A program made the translations under genes and the position numbers. The notes under the pieces are model-generated. The model worked only from the letters and a program-made list of their open reading frames with translations, searched no databases and was not told the origin of the DNA. From assembly GCA_003457135.1 (NCBI GenBank), contig DMSQ01000006.1:25555-89554 (forward strand): 64,000 bases of DNA. Reading direction: 5' to 3'. Of this stretch, positions 41,293 to 50,800 are shown piece after piece. The stretch comes from Prolixibacteraceae bacterium (GTDB lineage Bacteria > Bacteroidota > Bacteroidia > Bacteroidales > Prolixibacteraceae). Position 1 is the first letter of the stretch, and the number at the start of each line of letters is the position of its first letter.

Positions 41293-42420
41293 TCATTCCT
41301 GAATTGTTTCGATCAATGCCTCAACAAATAGGTCAGCTTGTTCTTTTGTCAAAGTTAGGGGAGAAAGTAACCTGATGGTATTTGTCCCGGAAACGCCGGT
41401 AAAAATATGATGATTTTTTAACAAAACATGACGAATGTCATTAATTTGTTGATTTAATTCGAGCCCGATCATCAAACCAAGTCCTCTAACCTCTTTAATA
41501 CCTGAAATTTGCTTTAATTTTTCGATCAGATAACTACCCACTTTTTCGGCATTCTCAACCAGATTTTCACGTTCCATGATTTCCAAAACAGCCAGGCTAG
41601 CAGCACAGGCCAGGTAATTTCCGCCAAACGTGGTCCCCAACATTCCGTGCCATGGCTTTATTTCAGGGGCAATCAACAGCGCGCCGACCGGAAATCCGTT
41701 GCCCATTCCTTTGGCTATGGTAATGAGATCAGGTTTTACATCGGTATATTGATGGGCGAAAAACTTACCGCTCCGTCCGTATCCTGATTGAATTTCGTCC
41801 AGAATCAGCATTGCGCCGTATTGTTTACACAAGTTTTCAGCCTGAACCAGAAAACCTTCAGCAGGCACATGAATACCGCCGATTCCCTGAATTCCTTCAA
41901 TGATTACACCCGCAATCTCATTGGTTTTCAACTTTTCTTCAAGCAATTCCAGGTTGTTGAACGGAAGAATAATCGCGTTGGGTGTTTCGTTGACCGGTGC
42001 GATGATTTTTGGATTATCGGTAACAGCAACTGCTGCCGACGTGCGCCCGTGGAATCCTTTTTTAAATCCAATTATCTTTTTACGGCCGGTAATAAAAGAA
42101 GCCAGTTTCAGGGCATTTTCGTTGGCTTCGGCTCCAGAATTCACTAAAAATAACTGGTAGTCAGGATACCCTGAGAGCTGCCCCAATTTGTCGGCCAGTT
42201 CTTTTTGCTGTGGAATCTGCACCGAATTGGAGTAAAAGCCAATCTGCTTTAATTGGTCAGTCAGCCGCTTGATGTAATGAGGATGTGAATGTCCCACCGA
42301 AATCACGGCATGGCCACCATACAGATCCAGGTATTTAATACCGTTTTCGTCCCAAATGTAACAGCCTTCACCTTTAACGGGAGTGATGTCGAGTAATGGA
42401 TATACGTCGAATAGATTCAT
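41293..42420 (-). CDS. argD: Acetylornithine (or succinylornithine) aminotransferase
   Basis: ArgD is a class III PLP aminotransferase that makes N-acylornithine from the semialdehyde. The 375-residue protein shows YLDLYGGHAVISVGHSHPHY, FLVNSGAEANENALKLA, FHGRTSAAVAVT, LILDEIQSGYGRSGKFFA and the PLP lysine in LITIAKGMGNGFPVGALL. Position between argC and proC and the length fit argD. Confidence 0.95.
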   Translation of the reverse strand: MNLFDVYPLLDITPVKGEGCYIWDENGIKYLDLYGGHAVISVGHSHPHYIKRLTDQLKQIGFYSNSVQIPQQKELADKLGQLSGYPDYQLFLVNSGAEANENALKLASFITGRKKIIGFKKGFHGRTSAAVAVTDNPKIIAPVNETPNAIILPFNNLELLEEKLKTNEIAGVIIEGIQGIGGIHVPAEGFLVQAENLCKQYGAMLILDEIQSGYGRSGKFFAHQYTDVKPDLITIAKGMGNGFPVGALLIAPEIKPWHGMLGTTFGGNYLACAASLAVLEIMERENLVENAEKVGSYLIEKLKQISGIKEVRGLGLMIGLELNQQINDIRHVLLKNHHIFTGVSGTNTIRLLSPLTLTKEQADLFVEALIETIQE

Positions 42421-42508
42421 AATAAAAATGTTACGGGTTTCTTGTTACGAGTTTCGAGTTGGGGGGTTTGACTCGTAACCCGCAACTTGTAACTCGCAAC
42501 GTTTTATT

Positions 42509-43477
42509 TTAAAACGCCACCGCTTTCAAACCCAATCCCATCATTTCTTCGAGGCCAAACATCAGGTTCATGTTCTGAACGGCTTGACCGGACGCACCTT
42601 TCAGCAAATTATCAGTAACTGAAAGGATCATCAGTTTATTACCATGTTTCTCCAGATAAACAATTGCTTTGTTGGTGTTTACCACTTGTTTCAGATCAGG
42701 GTTCGACTTGCTAACAAACACAAACGGATGCGATTCGTAATAATCCTGATACAACTGGACAGCTTCTTCCAACGAACCGTCAAATTTGGTATAAACTGAA
42801 GCAAAAATGCCCCGGGTATGATTTCCCCGAACGGGAATAAAGTTAATGTCGAAGTTAAAATCAGGCTGCAATTGTTTCAGGCTCTGTCTGATTTCGCCCA
42901 GATGCTGGTGCCCGAATGCTTTGTACACCGACACATTGTTGTTTCTCCAGCTAAAATGAGAGGTTTCGCCCGGCGATTGCCCCGCTCCGGTTGAGCCGGT
43001 AATGGCATTTACATGCAGTTCATCTTTGATCAGTCCGGCAGCAGCCAGCGGAAGGATAGCCAGTTGAATTCCGGTTGCAAAACAACCCGGATTGGCAATT
43101 TTACTTGATTTGCATATTGATTCACGGTTCAATTCGGGCAAACCATAAACGAAATCGTTTCCTTCGTGCTTTATCCTGAAGTCGTGGCTTAAATCAATGA
43201 TTTTAACATTCTCAGGAAGTGAATTTTTCTGAAAAAATTCTTTCGATTTGCCGTGACCCATGCAGAAAAAAGCCACATCAATCAGCGAATAATCAACTTC
43301 GGTCACAAAACGAATGTTAGTGTCACCCAACAAATCAGTGTGCACATCCGACAGTAAATTGCCACCGTTGCTGCTGCTTTGCACAAAACCAATTTCAGCC
43401 TGCGGATGGTTGAGTAGAATACGGATGAGCTCACCGGCGGTGTATCCGGCGCCGCCTATAATTCCAACTTTTATCAT
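42509..43477 (-). CDS. argC: N-acetyl-gamma-glutamyl-phosphate reductase
   Basis: ArgC reduces the acyl-glutamyl phosphate. The 322-residue protein begins MIKVGIIGGAGYTAGELIRI; the five extra codons of a TTG start at 43492 are not conserved. The active cysteine is in KIANPGCFATGIQLAILPL, and HVNAITGSTGAGQSPGETSH and FIPVRGNHTRGIFASVYTKF are conserved. It lies between argG and argD. Confidence 0.95.
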   Translation of the reverse strand: MIKVGIIGGAGYTAGELIRILLNHPQAEIGFVQSSSNGGNLLSDVHTDLLGDTNIRFVTEVDYSLIDVAFFCMGHGKSKEFFQKNSLPENVKIIDLSHDFRIKHEGNDFVYGLPELNRESICKSSKIANPGCFATGIQLAILPLAAAGLIKDELHVNAITGSTGAGQSPGETSHFSWRNNNVSVYKAFGHQHLGEIRQSLKQLQPDFNFDINFIPVRGNHTRGIFASVYTKFDGSLEEAVQLYQDYYESHPFVFVSKSNPDLKQVVNTNKAIVYLEKHGNKLMILSVTDNLLKGASGQAVQNMNLMFGLEEMMGLGLKAVAF

Positions 43478-43575
43478 TTTTCCAAATATCAAATTAGCAC
43501 TTTGAAATAACGCTGCTGGCTGCTAGTCACTGGCTACTGGCAAAAAGCCAGCCGCTAGCTGCCAGTAGCAAGAAG

Positions 43576-44769
43576 CTAGAAGCTACGATTTACCGAATTG
43601 TGAATTTTCAGTGAAGTTGAAAGCACTTTTGTAAACCCTTTCACATCGTCGGCAGTCCAGGCTGAGTTTTTCTCGCCGTATTCGCCGAATTCGGAGCGCA
43701 TCAAATCGTGATCAGATTCTATACCAACCAGAACGAAATTGTATGGTTTCAGGCGGACAATCACTTTTCCGGTAACATTTTCCTGAGAGTGTTCCAGAAA
43801 TTTTTCGATGTCGCGCATCACAGGTTCAAAGTAAAGAGCTTCGTGCAGAAACATTCCGTACCAGTTTCCAAGTTGTTCTTTCCAGTATTGCTGCCATTTG
43901 GTCAGGGTGTGTTTTTCGAGCATCTGATGAGCTTTTAGAATAATGACCGGAGCCGCAGCTTCGAATCCAACGCGTCCTTTTATGCCGATAATGGTATCCC
44001 CAATATGCATATCACGGCCAATAGCAAAAGGTGAAGCCAGGGCATCCAATGCACGGATCGCATTCACCGGATTGTCGTATTTATCTCCATTTACACCTTT
44101 TAATTCGCCTTCCACAAAATCGAGCGTAATTTCTTTTTCTTCAGTTTCGGTCAGTTGCGACGGATACGCTTCTTCAGGAAGTGTTTTATTCGATTTCAGG
44201 GTTTCTTTTCCGCCGATGCTGGTTCCCCAAAGTCCTTTGTTGATCGAGTAATCCATCTTTTTCCAGTCTGCTTCAACGCCATGAGCTTTCAGGTAGTCAA
44301 TTTCTTCCTGACGGCTCAGTTCCAGATCGCGGGTTGGTGTGAGGATACCGATTTCAGGAGCTAAAATTTGAAATACCAGATCAAAACGAACCTGATCGTT
44401 TCCGGCGCCGGTACTTCCATGAGCTACATATTTTGCCCCTATTTTCCTTGCGTATTCAATGACCGCAATGGCCTGAAAAACACGCTCTGAGCTAACCGAA
44501 ATCGGGTAAGTATTGTTTCGCAGAATATTACCAAAAACCATGTATTTGATGCTTTTTTCGTAATAAGTATCAGTAACATCAAGCGCAACGTGTTTGATTG
44601 CACCCAGACTGTACGCCTTTTTTTCAACAGTATCCAAATCGGCCTGGCTAAATCCGCCAGTGTTTGCAATGGCCGTGTAAACATCCAGATTTTTCTCTAC
44701 CGACAGGTATTTTGCGCAAAACGAAGTATCCAAACCTCCGCTAAATGCTAAAACTACTTTATCTTTCAT
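43576..44769 (-). CDS. argG: Argininosuccinate synthase
   Basis: ArgG joins citrulline and aspartate with ATP. The 397-residue protein starts MKDKVVLAFSGGLDTSFCAK with the PP-loop SGGLDTS. YVAHGSTGAGNDQVRFDLVF and TPTRDLELSRQEEIDYLKAH are conserved. An upstream in-frame ATG at 44805 reads from a spacer and is rejected. In this organism it must receive citrulline after removal of the acyl group. The argH gene is not in the window. Confidence 0.95.
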   Translation of the reverse strand: MKDKVVLAFSGGLDTSFCAKYLSVEKNLDVYTAIANTGGFSQADLDTVEKKAYSLGAIKHVALDVTDTYYEKSIKYMVFGNILRNNTYPISVSSERVFQAIAVIEYARKIGAKYVAHGSTGAGNDQVRFDLVFQILAPEIGILTPTRDLELSRQEEIDYLKAHGVEADWKKMDYSINKGLWGTSIGGKETLKSNKTLPEEAYPSQLTETEEKEITLDFVEGELKGVNGDKYDNPVNAIRALDALASPFAIGRDMHIGDTIIGIKGRVGFEAAAPVIILKAHQMLEKHTLTKWQQYWKEQLGNWYGMFLHEALYFEPVMRDIEKFLEHSQENVTGKVIVRLKPYNFVLVGIESDHDLMRSEFGEYGEKNSAWTADDVKGFTKVLSTSLKIHNSVNRSF

Positions 44770-44870
44770 TTGTTTATTTTTAAGCCCCCTCCAAACCTCC
44801 CCCAAAAGGGGAGGCTTTAGAAAAGCAATGTTTCGAATTTACTCCTATGATTATACAAAATTACTTTGAT

Positions 44871-45554
44871 TTAAAAAATGAAAAACCTGCGGCTTTTTTT
44901 AGGCTGTGATCCGTTTTTATTTGGTTTCAGTTTATTGATAATGTCGAGCAAAGTGCCTTTTATTGCCCATCCTCCGTTTTGCTTTTTCTCCTCTGGTTTT
45001 TTTTCCTTTTCCCAGGCCGGATCGAAAACCATGCCTGTACACAGGCATTTACTTTTTTCTGTTCGTAGTAAAATGTCGTAATTGACACAACTCTGGCAAC
45101 CTTTCCAGAAGTCTTCATCATCGGTCAGTTCCGAAAAAGTGACCGGGCGATAACCCAGTTCATGGTTGATTTTCATCACTGCTAAACCGGTTGTCAAACC
45201 AAATATTTTGGCTTCCGGATATTTTGCCCTTGAAAGCATGAACGCTTTGCGTTTAATTTCGGTTGCCAGTCCGATACCACGGAACTCCTTAACGACAATT
45301 AACCCTGAATTGGCCACGAAACTTTTCTCTCCCCAGGTTTCCACGTAACAAAATCCGGCAAATGTGTCGCCGTTTTCAATGGCGATAATGGCTTTGCCCT
45401 GAAGCATTTTATCGGCGATGTATTCGTAGGTCCGGCGGGCGATACCGGTTCCGCGTTCTTTCGAAGCGATGTCTATCGCATCGTTCACCTGGTCAACGTA
45501 TTTCAGGTGTTCATCGGTGGCAACCAGTATTTGAATATTTTTTAGATCTTTCAT
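44871..45554 (-). CDS. GNAT acyltransferase of the arginine cluster
   Basis: The 227-residue protein has a GNAT domain with IIAIENGDTFAGFCYVETWG, GLIVVKEFRGIGLATEIKRK (acyl-CoA loop) and IFGLTTGLAVMKINHELGYR. A Cys-rich tail follows (FWKGCQSCVNYDILLRTEKS with CLCTGMVFDP). No argA or argJ is in the cluster, so it is the best candidate for the first acylation of glutamate, using acetyl-CoA or succinyl-CoA. I recall the same gene between argR and argG in Bacteroides. The ATG at 45554 is preferred over 45566. Confidence 0.85.
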   Translation of the reverse strand: MKDLKNIQILVATDEHLKYVDQVNDAIDIASKERGTGIARRTYEYIADKMLQGKAIIAIENGDTFAGFCYVETWGEKSFVANSGLIVVKEFRGIGLATEIKRKAFMLSRAKYPEAKIFGLTTGLAVMKINHELGYRPVTFSELTDDEDFWKGCQSCVNYDILLRTEKSKCLCTGMVFDPAWEKEKKPEEKKQNGGWAIKGTLLDIINKLKPNKNGSQPKKSRRFFIF

Positions 45555-45566
45555 TTTCCCCTGCAT

Positions 45567-45935
45567 ATTTAATTTTCAATCCATTCCGTCCATAACATCG
45601 TTCATGTTTTGCTAATCGTCATTTCGCGGACGGGATGGATGGGTTTATTTTACATTCTACAAATATTTCGCACCTCTGGTGCTATTTTGACTTCATGTCC
45701 GTTGGCTAAAGCCTAACGGCAAAGGATATTTCGCAATTGTCATTATTTTCTCAATTCCGTCCGAAACAACTTAACCGCTCTTAACAGAATTTTTGCACGG
45801 ACGGGTGGTGCTGTCGTATTTTTTTAAGTTACTAAGGTTATGCTCATTTGTAACTATTTTGACAACCGACAACATTTTTTGACAACCTGACAACCCTTTT
45901 ATACTGAATGCTGCGACTGACCACTGTTCACTTTT
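45567..45935. repeat. Intergenic stretch with dispersed repeats
   Basis: No gene is seen. 45658-45729 resembles 37771-37843 (CTACAAATATTTCGCACCT, then ...CCGTTGGCTA). CTGCGACTGACCACTGTTCA lies at 45910-45929, right after the argR stop, as after proA. Confidence 0.7.
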
Positions 45936-46418
45936 TTATCCCAGTTTTTCTTCCAATTTCGGCATGATCAGGATCAGGCTGTTGATCAGGTCGCTGTGGG
46001 TAACTCCTTCGCGCATGATGATTAAAATGGTGTCGTCTCCGGCAATGGTTCCGATGATTTCATACGGTTCGGTTTTGTCAATTACTACGGCCAGGCTGCT
46101 TGCGTATCCCGGCATGGTTCTCATTACGGCCAGGTTTCCGGAAAATTGCAAATCCCGAAAGCCATCGGCCAGAAAGTTGACGCGGGAATTTTCGCGTTGG
46201 TTTTCAGTATTGACCGCTTCAGGAATTACATACACATAACCTAGCGCCTGATCCGAAACTTTTGCTACTTTCAGAATTCTTAAATCGCGCGATAAGGTTG
46301 CCTGGGTCAATTCATAGCCCTGATCTTTCACGATGTGCAAAAGCTCATCCTGACTGCTGATCCGTCCAGTGATAATGGCCTGTTTTATCGCAAGCTGCCT
46401 TTTGATGCGATTCTTCAT
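45936..46418 (-). CDS. argR: Arginine repressor
   Basis: The 160-residue protein has a winged HTH N-terminus (SSQDELLHIVKDQGYELTQA, TLSRDLRILKVAKV) and a C-terminal hexamerisation/arginine-binding domain with YEIIGTIAGDDTILIIMRE. An ARG-box-like sequence lies immediately upstream of its start, so autoregulation is likely. It would control the arg cluster and possibly carAB. Confidence 0.95.
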   Translation of the reverse strand: MKNRIKRQLAIKQAIITGRISSQDELLHIVKDQGYELTQATLSRDLRILKVAKVSDQALGYVYVIPEAVNTENQRENSRVNFLADGFRDLQFSGNLAVMRTMPGYASSLAVVIDKTEPYEIIGTIAGDDTILIIMREGVTHSDLINSLILIMPKLEEKLG

Positions 46419-46420
46419 TT

Positions 46421-46434
46421 TGAATATTTATACA
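46421..46434. promoter_or_regulatory. ARG box
   Basis: TGAATATTTATACA matches the ArgR consensus TGAATwwwwATTCA at all but one position. It begins 3 bp before the argR start codon, between it and the -7 box at 46444, so bound ArgR would block its own transcription. Confidence 0.7.
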
Positions 46435-46443
46435 TTTTCGATG

Positions 46444-46451
46444 CAAAAATA
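46444..46451 (-). promoter_or_regulatory. -7 box of argR
   Basis: On the minus strand TATTTTTG, about 25 nt before the argR ATG. The ARG box lies between the box and the start. Confidence 0.55.
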
Positions 46452-46496
46452 TGCAAAAAATAAATAAGACAAGCTTTTTTTTCAGAAATTATTGCC

Positions 46497-46504
46497 TATT
46501 TTTG
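46497..46504 (+). promoter_or_regulatory. -7 box of the carA leader
   Basis: TATTTTTG fits TAnnTTTG. Expected transcription start is near 46510, giving a leader of about 150 nt to carA. Confidence 0.55.
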
Positions 46505-46513
46505 TCGCTTGAA

Positions 46514-46627
46514 ATGAAACACACACTCCAATTGAAGTTTGAAAAGTTTAGGATAAAAAATCCGAAGGTACATAGTTCAGAGAGTTTGTTTAAAAATAAC
46601 AACCATGCGTTTGCCCTACAGCCGTAG
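46514..46627 (+). CDS. Possible 37-residue leader peptide before carA
   Basis: The ATG lies within a few bases of the predicted transcription start. The frame reads MKHTLQLKFEKFRIKNPKVH to NNNHAFALQP and its TAG falls in the loop/stem of the terminator-like hairpin. It contains only one Arg codon (AGG), so classic arginine attenuation is not obvious. Its position suggests that translation of it affects folding of the hairpin. Confidence 0.4.
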   Translation: MKHTLQLKFEKFRIKNPKVHSSESLFKNNNHAFALQP

Positions 46628-46644
46628 CCAAACGCATTTTTTTT
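46605..46644 (+). terminator. Terminator-like hairpin 20 nt before carA
   Basis: ATGCGTTTG (46605-46613) pairs with CAAACGCAT (46629-46637), with an inner CTAC/GTAG stem, followed by eight T. It lies in the leader of carA and would stop transcription before the gene unless prevented, so I read it as an attenuator candidate. Confidence 0.7.
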
Positions 46645-46663
46645 AATATTTAGCTTTGCAGCA

Positions 46664-47755
46664 ATGACACAAGTTAGAAAAGTCAGATTGATTCTTGAAG
46701 ACGGAACCACTTTTGAAGGAAAATCGTTCGGCTATGAAAAGTCGGTAGCGGGTGAAGTGGTATTTTATACCGCTATGACTGGTTATCCCGAAAGTTTAAC
46801 AGATCCTTCATATACAGGGCAAATTCTGGTCTCAACCTTCCCGTTAATCGGAAATTATGGTGTGCCAAGCGATTCGAAGGAACGTGGTTTGTCCGAGTTT
46901 TACGAATCGGATAAAATACATATTTCCGGCTTAATTGTTTCGGACTACTCGTTTGAATACAGCCATTGGAATGCGATCAAAAGTCTGGGTGACTGGTTGA
47001 AAGAAAACCAGGTTCCGGGATTGTTCGGAATTGACACCCGCGCCCTGACCAAAATTATCCGGGTAAAAGGTTCTCTGCTGGGTAAAATTGAATTTGATGA
47101 CGAGGTTATTGATTTCTATGATCCGAACCAGGAAAACCTGGTTGCCATTGCCAGTTGTGATAAAGTTGAAACTTTCGGAAACGGAGAACACCGCATCGTT
47201 TTGGTTGACTGCGGGGTGAAATACAACATCATTCGCTGTTTGATGGACCGAAATGCAACCGTAATCGTCGTTCCATGGGATTACGATTTCAGCGGCGAAG
47301 ATTTTGACGGCATCTTCCTTTCAAATGGTCCCGGCGATCCGGCTTTGTGTGATGCGACTGTTGAAAACATCCGTAAAACGATGGATGCCGAAAAACCGAT
47401 CATGGGAATTTGCCTCGGAAATCAGTTGCTGGCGCGCGCTGCAGGTGCAGATACTTACAAACTGAAATTTGGTCACCGCAGCCATAACCAACCGGTTTTG
47501 TTGCAGGGAACCGACCGGTGTTTCATTACTTCACAAAATCACGGTTTTGCAGTTGATACGAAAACTTTGCCTGAAGATTGGGAACCTTTGTTTACCAACG
47601 TGAACGACCAAACCAACGAAGGGATCCGTCATAAAACCAAGCCTTTCTTTTCTACCCAGTTTCATCCTGAAGCCGCGAGCGGACCAATTGATACCGAGTT
47701 TTTATTCGACGATTTCATGAATAGCGTGATCAAATACAAAAAGACGAAGAAATAA
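46664..47755 (+). CDS. carA: Carbamoyl-phosphate synthase small subunit
   Basis: CarA is the glutaminase subunit. The 363-residue protein has an N-terminal domain starting RLILEDGTTFEGKSFGYEKS, and the class I amidotransferase domain with SNGPGDPALC, the active cysteine in MGICLGNQLLARAAG and FHPEAASGP with His and Glu. It lies divergent from argR, with a 150-nt leader that carries a hairpin. carB follows after 81 nt. Confidence 0.96.
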   Translation: MTQVRKVRLILEDGTTFEGKSFGYEKSVAGEVVFYTAMTGYPESLTDPSYTGQILVSTFPLIGNYGVPSDSKERGLSEFYESDKIHISGLIVSDYSFEYSHWNAIKSLGDWLKENQVPGLFGIDTRALTKIIRVKGSLLGKIEFDDEVIDFYDPNQENLVAIASCDKVETFGNGEHRIVLVDCGVKYNIIRCLMDRNATVIVVPWDYDFSGEDFDGIFLSNGPGDPALCDATVENIRKTMDAEKPIMGICLGNQLLARAAGADTYKLKFGHRSHNQPVLLQGTDRCFITSQNHGFAVDTKTLPEDWEPLFTNVNDQTNEGIRHKTKPFFSTQFHPEAASGPIDTEFLFDDFMNSVIKYKKTKK

Positions 47756-47836
47756 AAAAGTCACAGTGTTCAGTCTCAGTTGGCAGGAGTAACACAACTC
47801 GGAACTCGGAACTCGTAACACGAAACAAAAGAACCC

Positions 47837-50800
47837 ATGATTAATAAAGACATCAAAAAAGTAATCGTACTAGGGTCGGGAGCGCTGAAAATCGGTGAGG
47901 CCGGTGAGTTCGACTATTCAGGATCCCAGGCGCTGAAAGCCCTGAAGGAAGAGAACGTAGAGACCATCCTGATTAACCCGAATATCGCGACTATCCAAAC
48001 TTCAAGCGATATTGCCGACCAGATTTATTTTCTTCCAATTACCCCGTTTTTTGTTGAACAAGTAATTATCAGGGAAAAACCTGATGGTATTCTGCTGGCT
48101 TTCGGCGGACAAACTGCCCTAAATTGCGGTGTTGCATTGTTCAGACAGGGAATTCTGGAAAAATACAACGTGAAGGTAGTCGGGACTCCTGTACAGTCTA
48201 TTATTGATACCGAAGACCGCCAGATTTTTGCCGGAAAACTGGCCGAAATCAACGTGTTGACTCCCCGCAGTATCGCATGTACAAACATGGAAGAAGCCTA
48301 TACCGCGGTTAAAATCATTGGATATCCGATTATCATTCGCGCGGCATATACTTTGGGCGGACTGGGAAGCGGATTCTGTGCGAACGACAAGGAACTGGAA
48401 TCGCTGGCATCCAAAGCTTTCACTTATTCGCCGCAAATTTTAGTCGAGGAATCGATTAAAGGCTGGAAAGAAGTGGAATATGAGGTAGTCCGCGACAGGT
48501 TTGATAACTGCATCACCGTTTGTAACATGGAGAACTTCGACCCTTTGGGAATCCACACCGGCGAAAGTATTGTGGTTGCCCCTTCGCAAACACTCTCGAA
48601 TTCAGAATACCATAAATTACGTGCACTGGCTATTAAGATCATCCGCCATATCGGGATTGTCGGCGAATGTAACGTGCAATATGCCCTCGACCCTCATTCC
48701 GAAGATTACCGTGTGATTGAGGTAAATGCCCGTCTGTCGCGCTCTTCGGCCCTGGCATCGAAAGCAACCGGTTATCCGCTGGCTTTCGTTGCAGCCAAAT
48801 TGGGCTTGGGTTACGGGCTGCATCAACTGAACAATCAGGTAACCAAAGTAACCACAGCAGCGTTCGAGCCTGCCCTTGACTATATCGTTTGTAAAATTCC
48901 GCGATGGGATTTGAATAAATTTTCAGGAGTATCGAAAAACCTGGGAAGTTCGATGAAATCGGTGGGCGAAATCATGGCGATAGGCCGGTCGTTCGAAGAA
49001 GCCATTCAGAAGGGAATCAGGATGGTGGGCATCGGGATGCACGGATTTGTGGCGAACAAGGAGGAAATTACCATCGAACAGATTGATGAGGAATTGAGCA
49101 ACCCGACCGACCGTCGTATTTTCGCCATTGCAGAAGCTTTTAACAAAGGCCATTCGGTTGACGACATTTACGAAAAGACCAAAATTGACCGCTGGTTCCT
49201 TCAGAAACTTCACCATATTCATCTCACCAAAAATAAGCTTGAAGAAGTCAATTCGCTTCAATCTTTGGAGGATTCGTTATTACTTCAGGCGAAAAAAGAA
49301 GGTTTTTCCGACTTTCAGATTGCCCGTCTGGTGCTGAAATCAACCAATAAAGCCATTAATGGCGACCTGTTGAAAGTGCGCGATTGGCGCAAAAGCAAAA
49401 ATATTCTGCCTTCTGTAAAGCAGATTGATACGCTGGCGGGTGAATATCCGGCGCAAACCAATTACCTGTACCTCACCTACAACGGCAACGAACACGATGT
49501 GGAATTTCCCCGCGATGATAAATCGGTGATTGTATTGGGTTCGGGTGCCTACCGTATCGGAAGTTCAGTTGAATTCGACTGGTGTAGCGTGAATGCGATT
49601 ACTACCATTCACAAGGAAGGTTACCGTTCAATCATGATCAACTACAACCCTGAAACCGTGAGTACCGATTACGATACCTGCGACCGGCTGTATTTCGACG
49701 AACTGACCTTCGAACGTGTAATGGACATTGTTGATCTGGAAGCTCCGAAAGGGGTTGTTCTCTCGATGGGTGGCCAGATCCCAAACAACCTGGCTATGAA
49801 ACTGCACCGCCAGAAAGTGCCAATTTTAGGTACTTCACCAACCAATATTGACCGCGCTGAAGACCGCAAAAAGTTTAGTTCGCTGTGCGATATGCTTGGC
49901 ATTGATCAACCGCGCTGGTCGGAGCTGACCAGTATTGAAGATATTTATGCTTTCGTGGAGGAAGTGGGTTTCCCTGTGTTGATTCGTCCCTCCTATGTAC
50001 TTTCGGGAGCAGCAATGAATGTGGTATCGAACAAGGACCAGTTGCAACATTTCCTGACTTTGGCCGCCAATGTTTCGAAAGAACATCCGGTGGTAGTTTC
50101 CGAATTTATTGAACAGGCGAAAGAAATTGAAATTGATGCCGTAGCTAAAAATGGCGAAGTGGTGGCATATGCTATTTCTGAGCATGTTGAGTTTGCCGGG
50201 GTTCACTCGGGCGATGCAACCATCGTTTTTCCACCGCAGAAATTGTATATCGAAACCATTCGCCGGATCAAAAAGATAGCCCGCCAGATTGCCAAAGAAC
50301 TCCATATTACCGGGCCTTTTAACATGCAGTTGCTGGCCAAAGACAACGATATAAAAGTGATTGAATGTAACCTTCGTGCATCGCGCAGTTTTCCGTTCGT
50401 ATCGAAGGTGATGAAATACAACCTGATCGAAATCGCGACTCAGGTCATGTTGGATGTTCCATTTCAGAAACCTGATAAATCGCTGTTCGAATTGGATTAT
50501 GTGGGAGTAAAAGCGCCGCAGTTCTCGTTTGCACGTTTACTGAATGCCGATCCGGTTTTGGGTGTGGACATGTCGTCAACTGGTGAAGTGGGCTGCATCG
50601 GCGAAAACTTCTACGAAGCTATCCTGAAATCAATGCTTTCGGTGGGTTATACCATTCCGAAGAAAAACATACTGATCTCGTCAGGTCCGGCGCGCTCGAA
50701 AATCGAATTGCTGAGCAGCGCTAAAATGCTTGCTGAACGTGGTTTTAACCTGTATGCAACTGGTGGCACACGGCAGTTTTTGGCCGATAACGGCGTTGAA

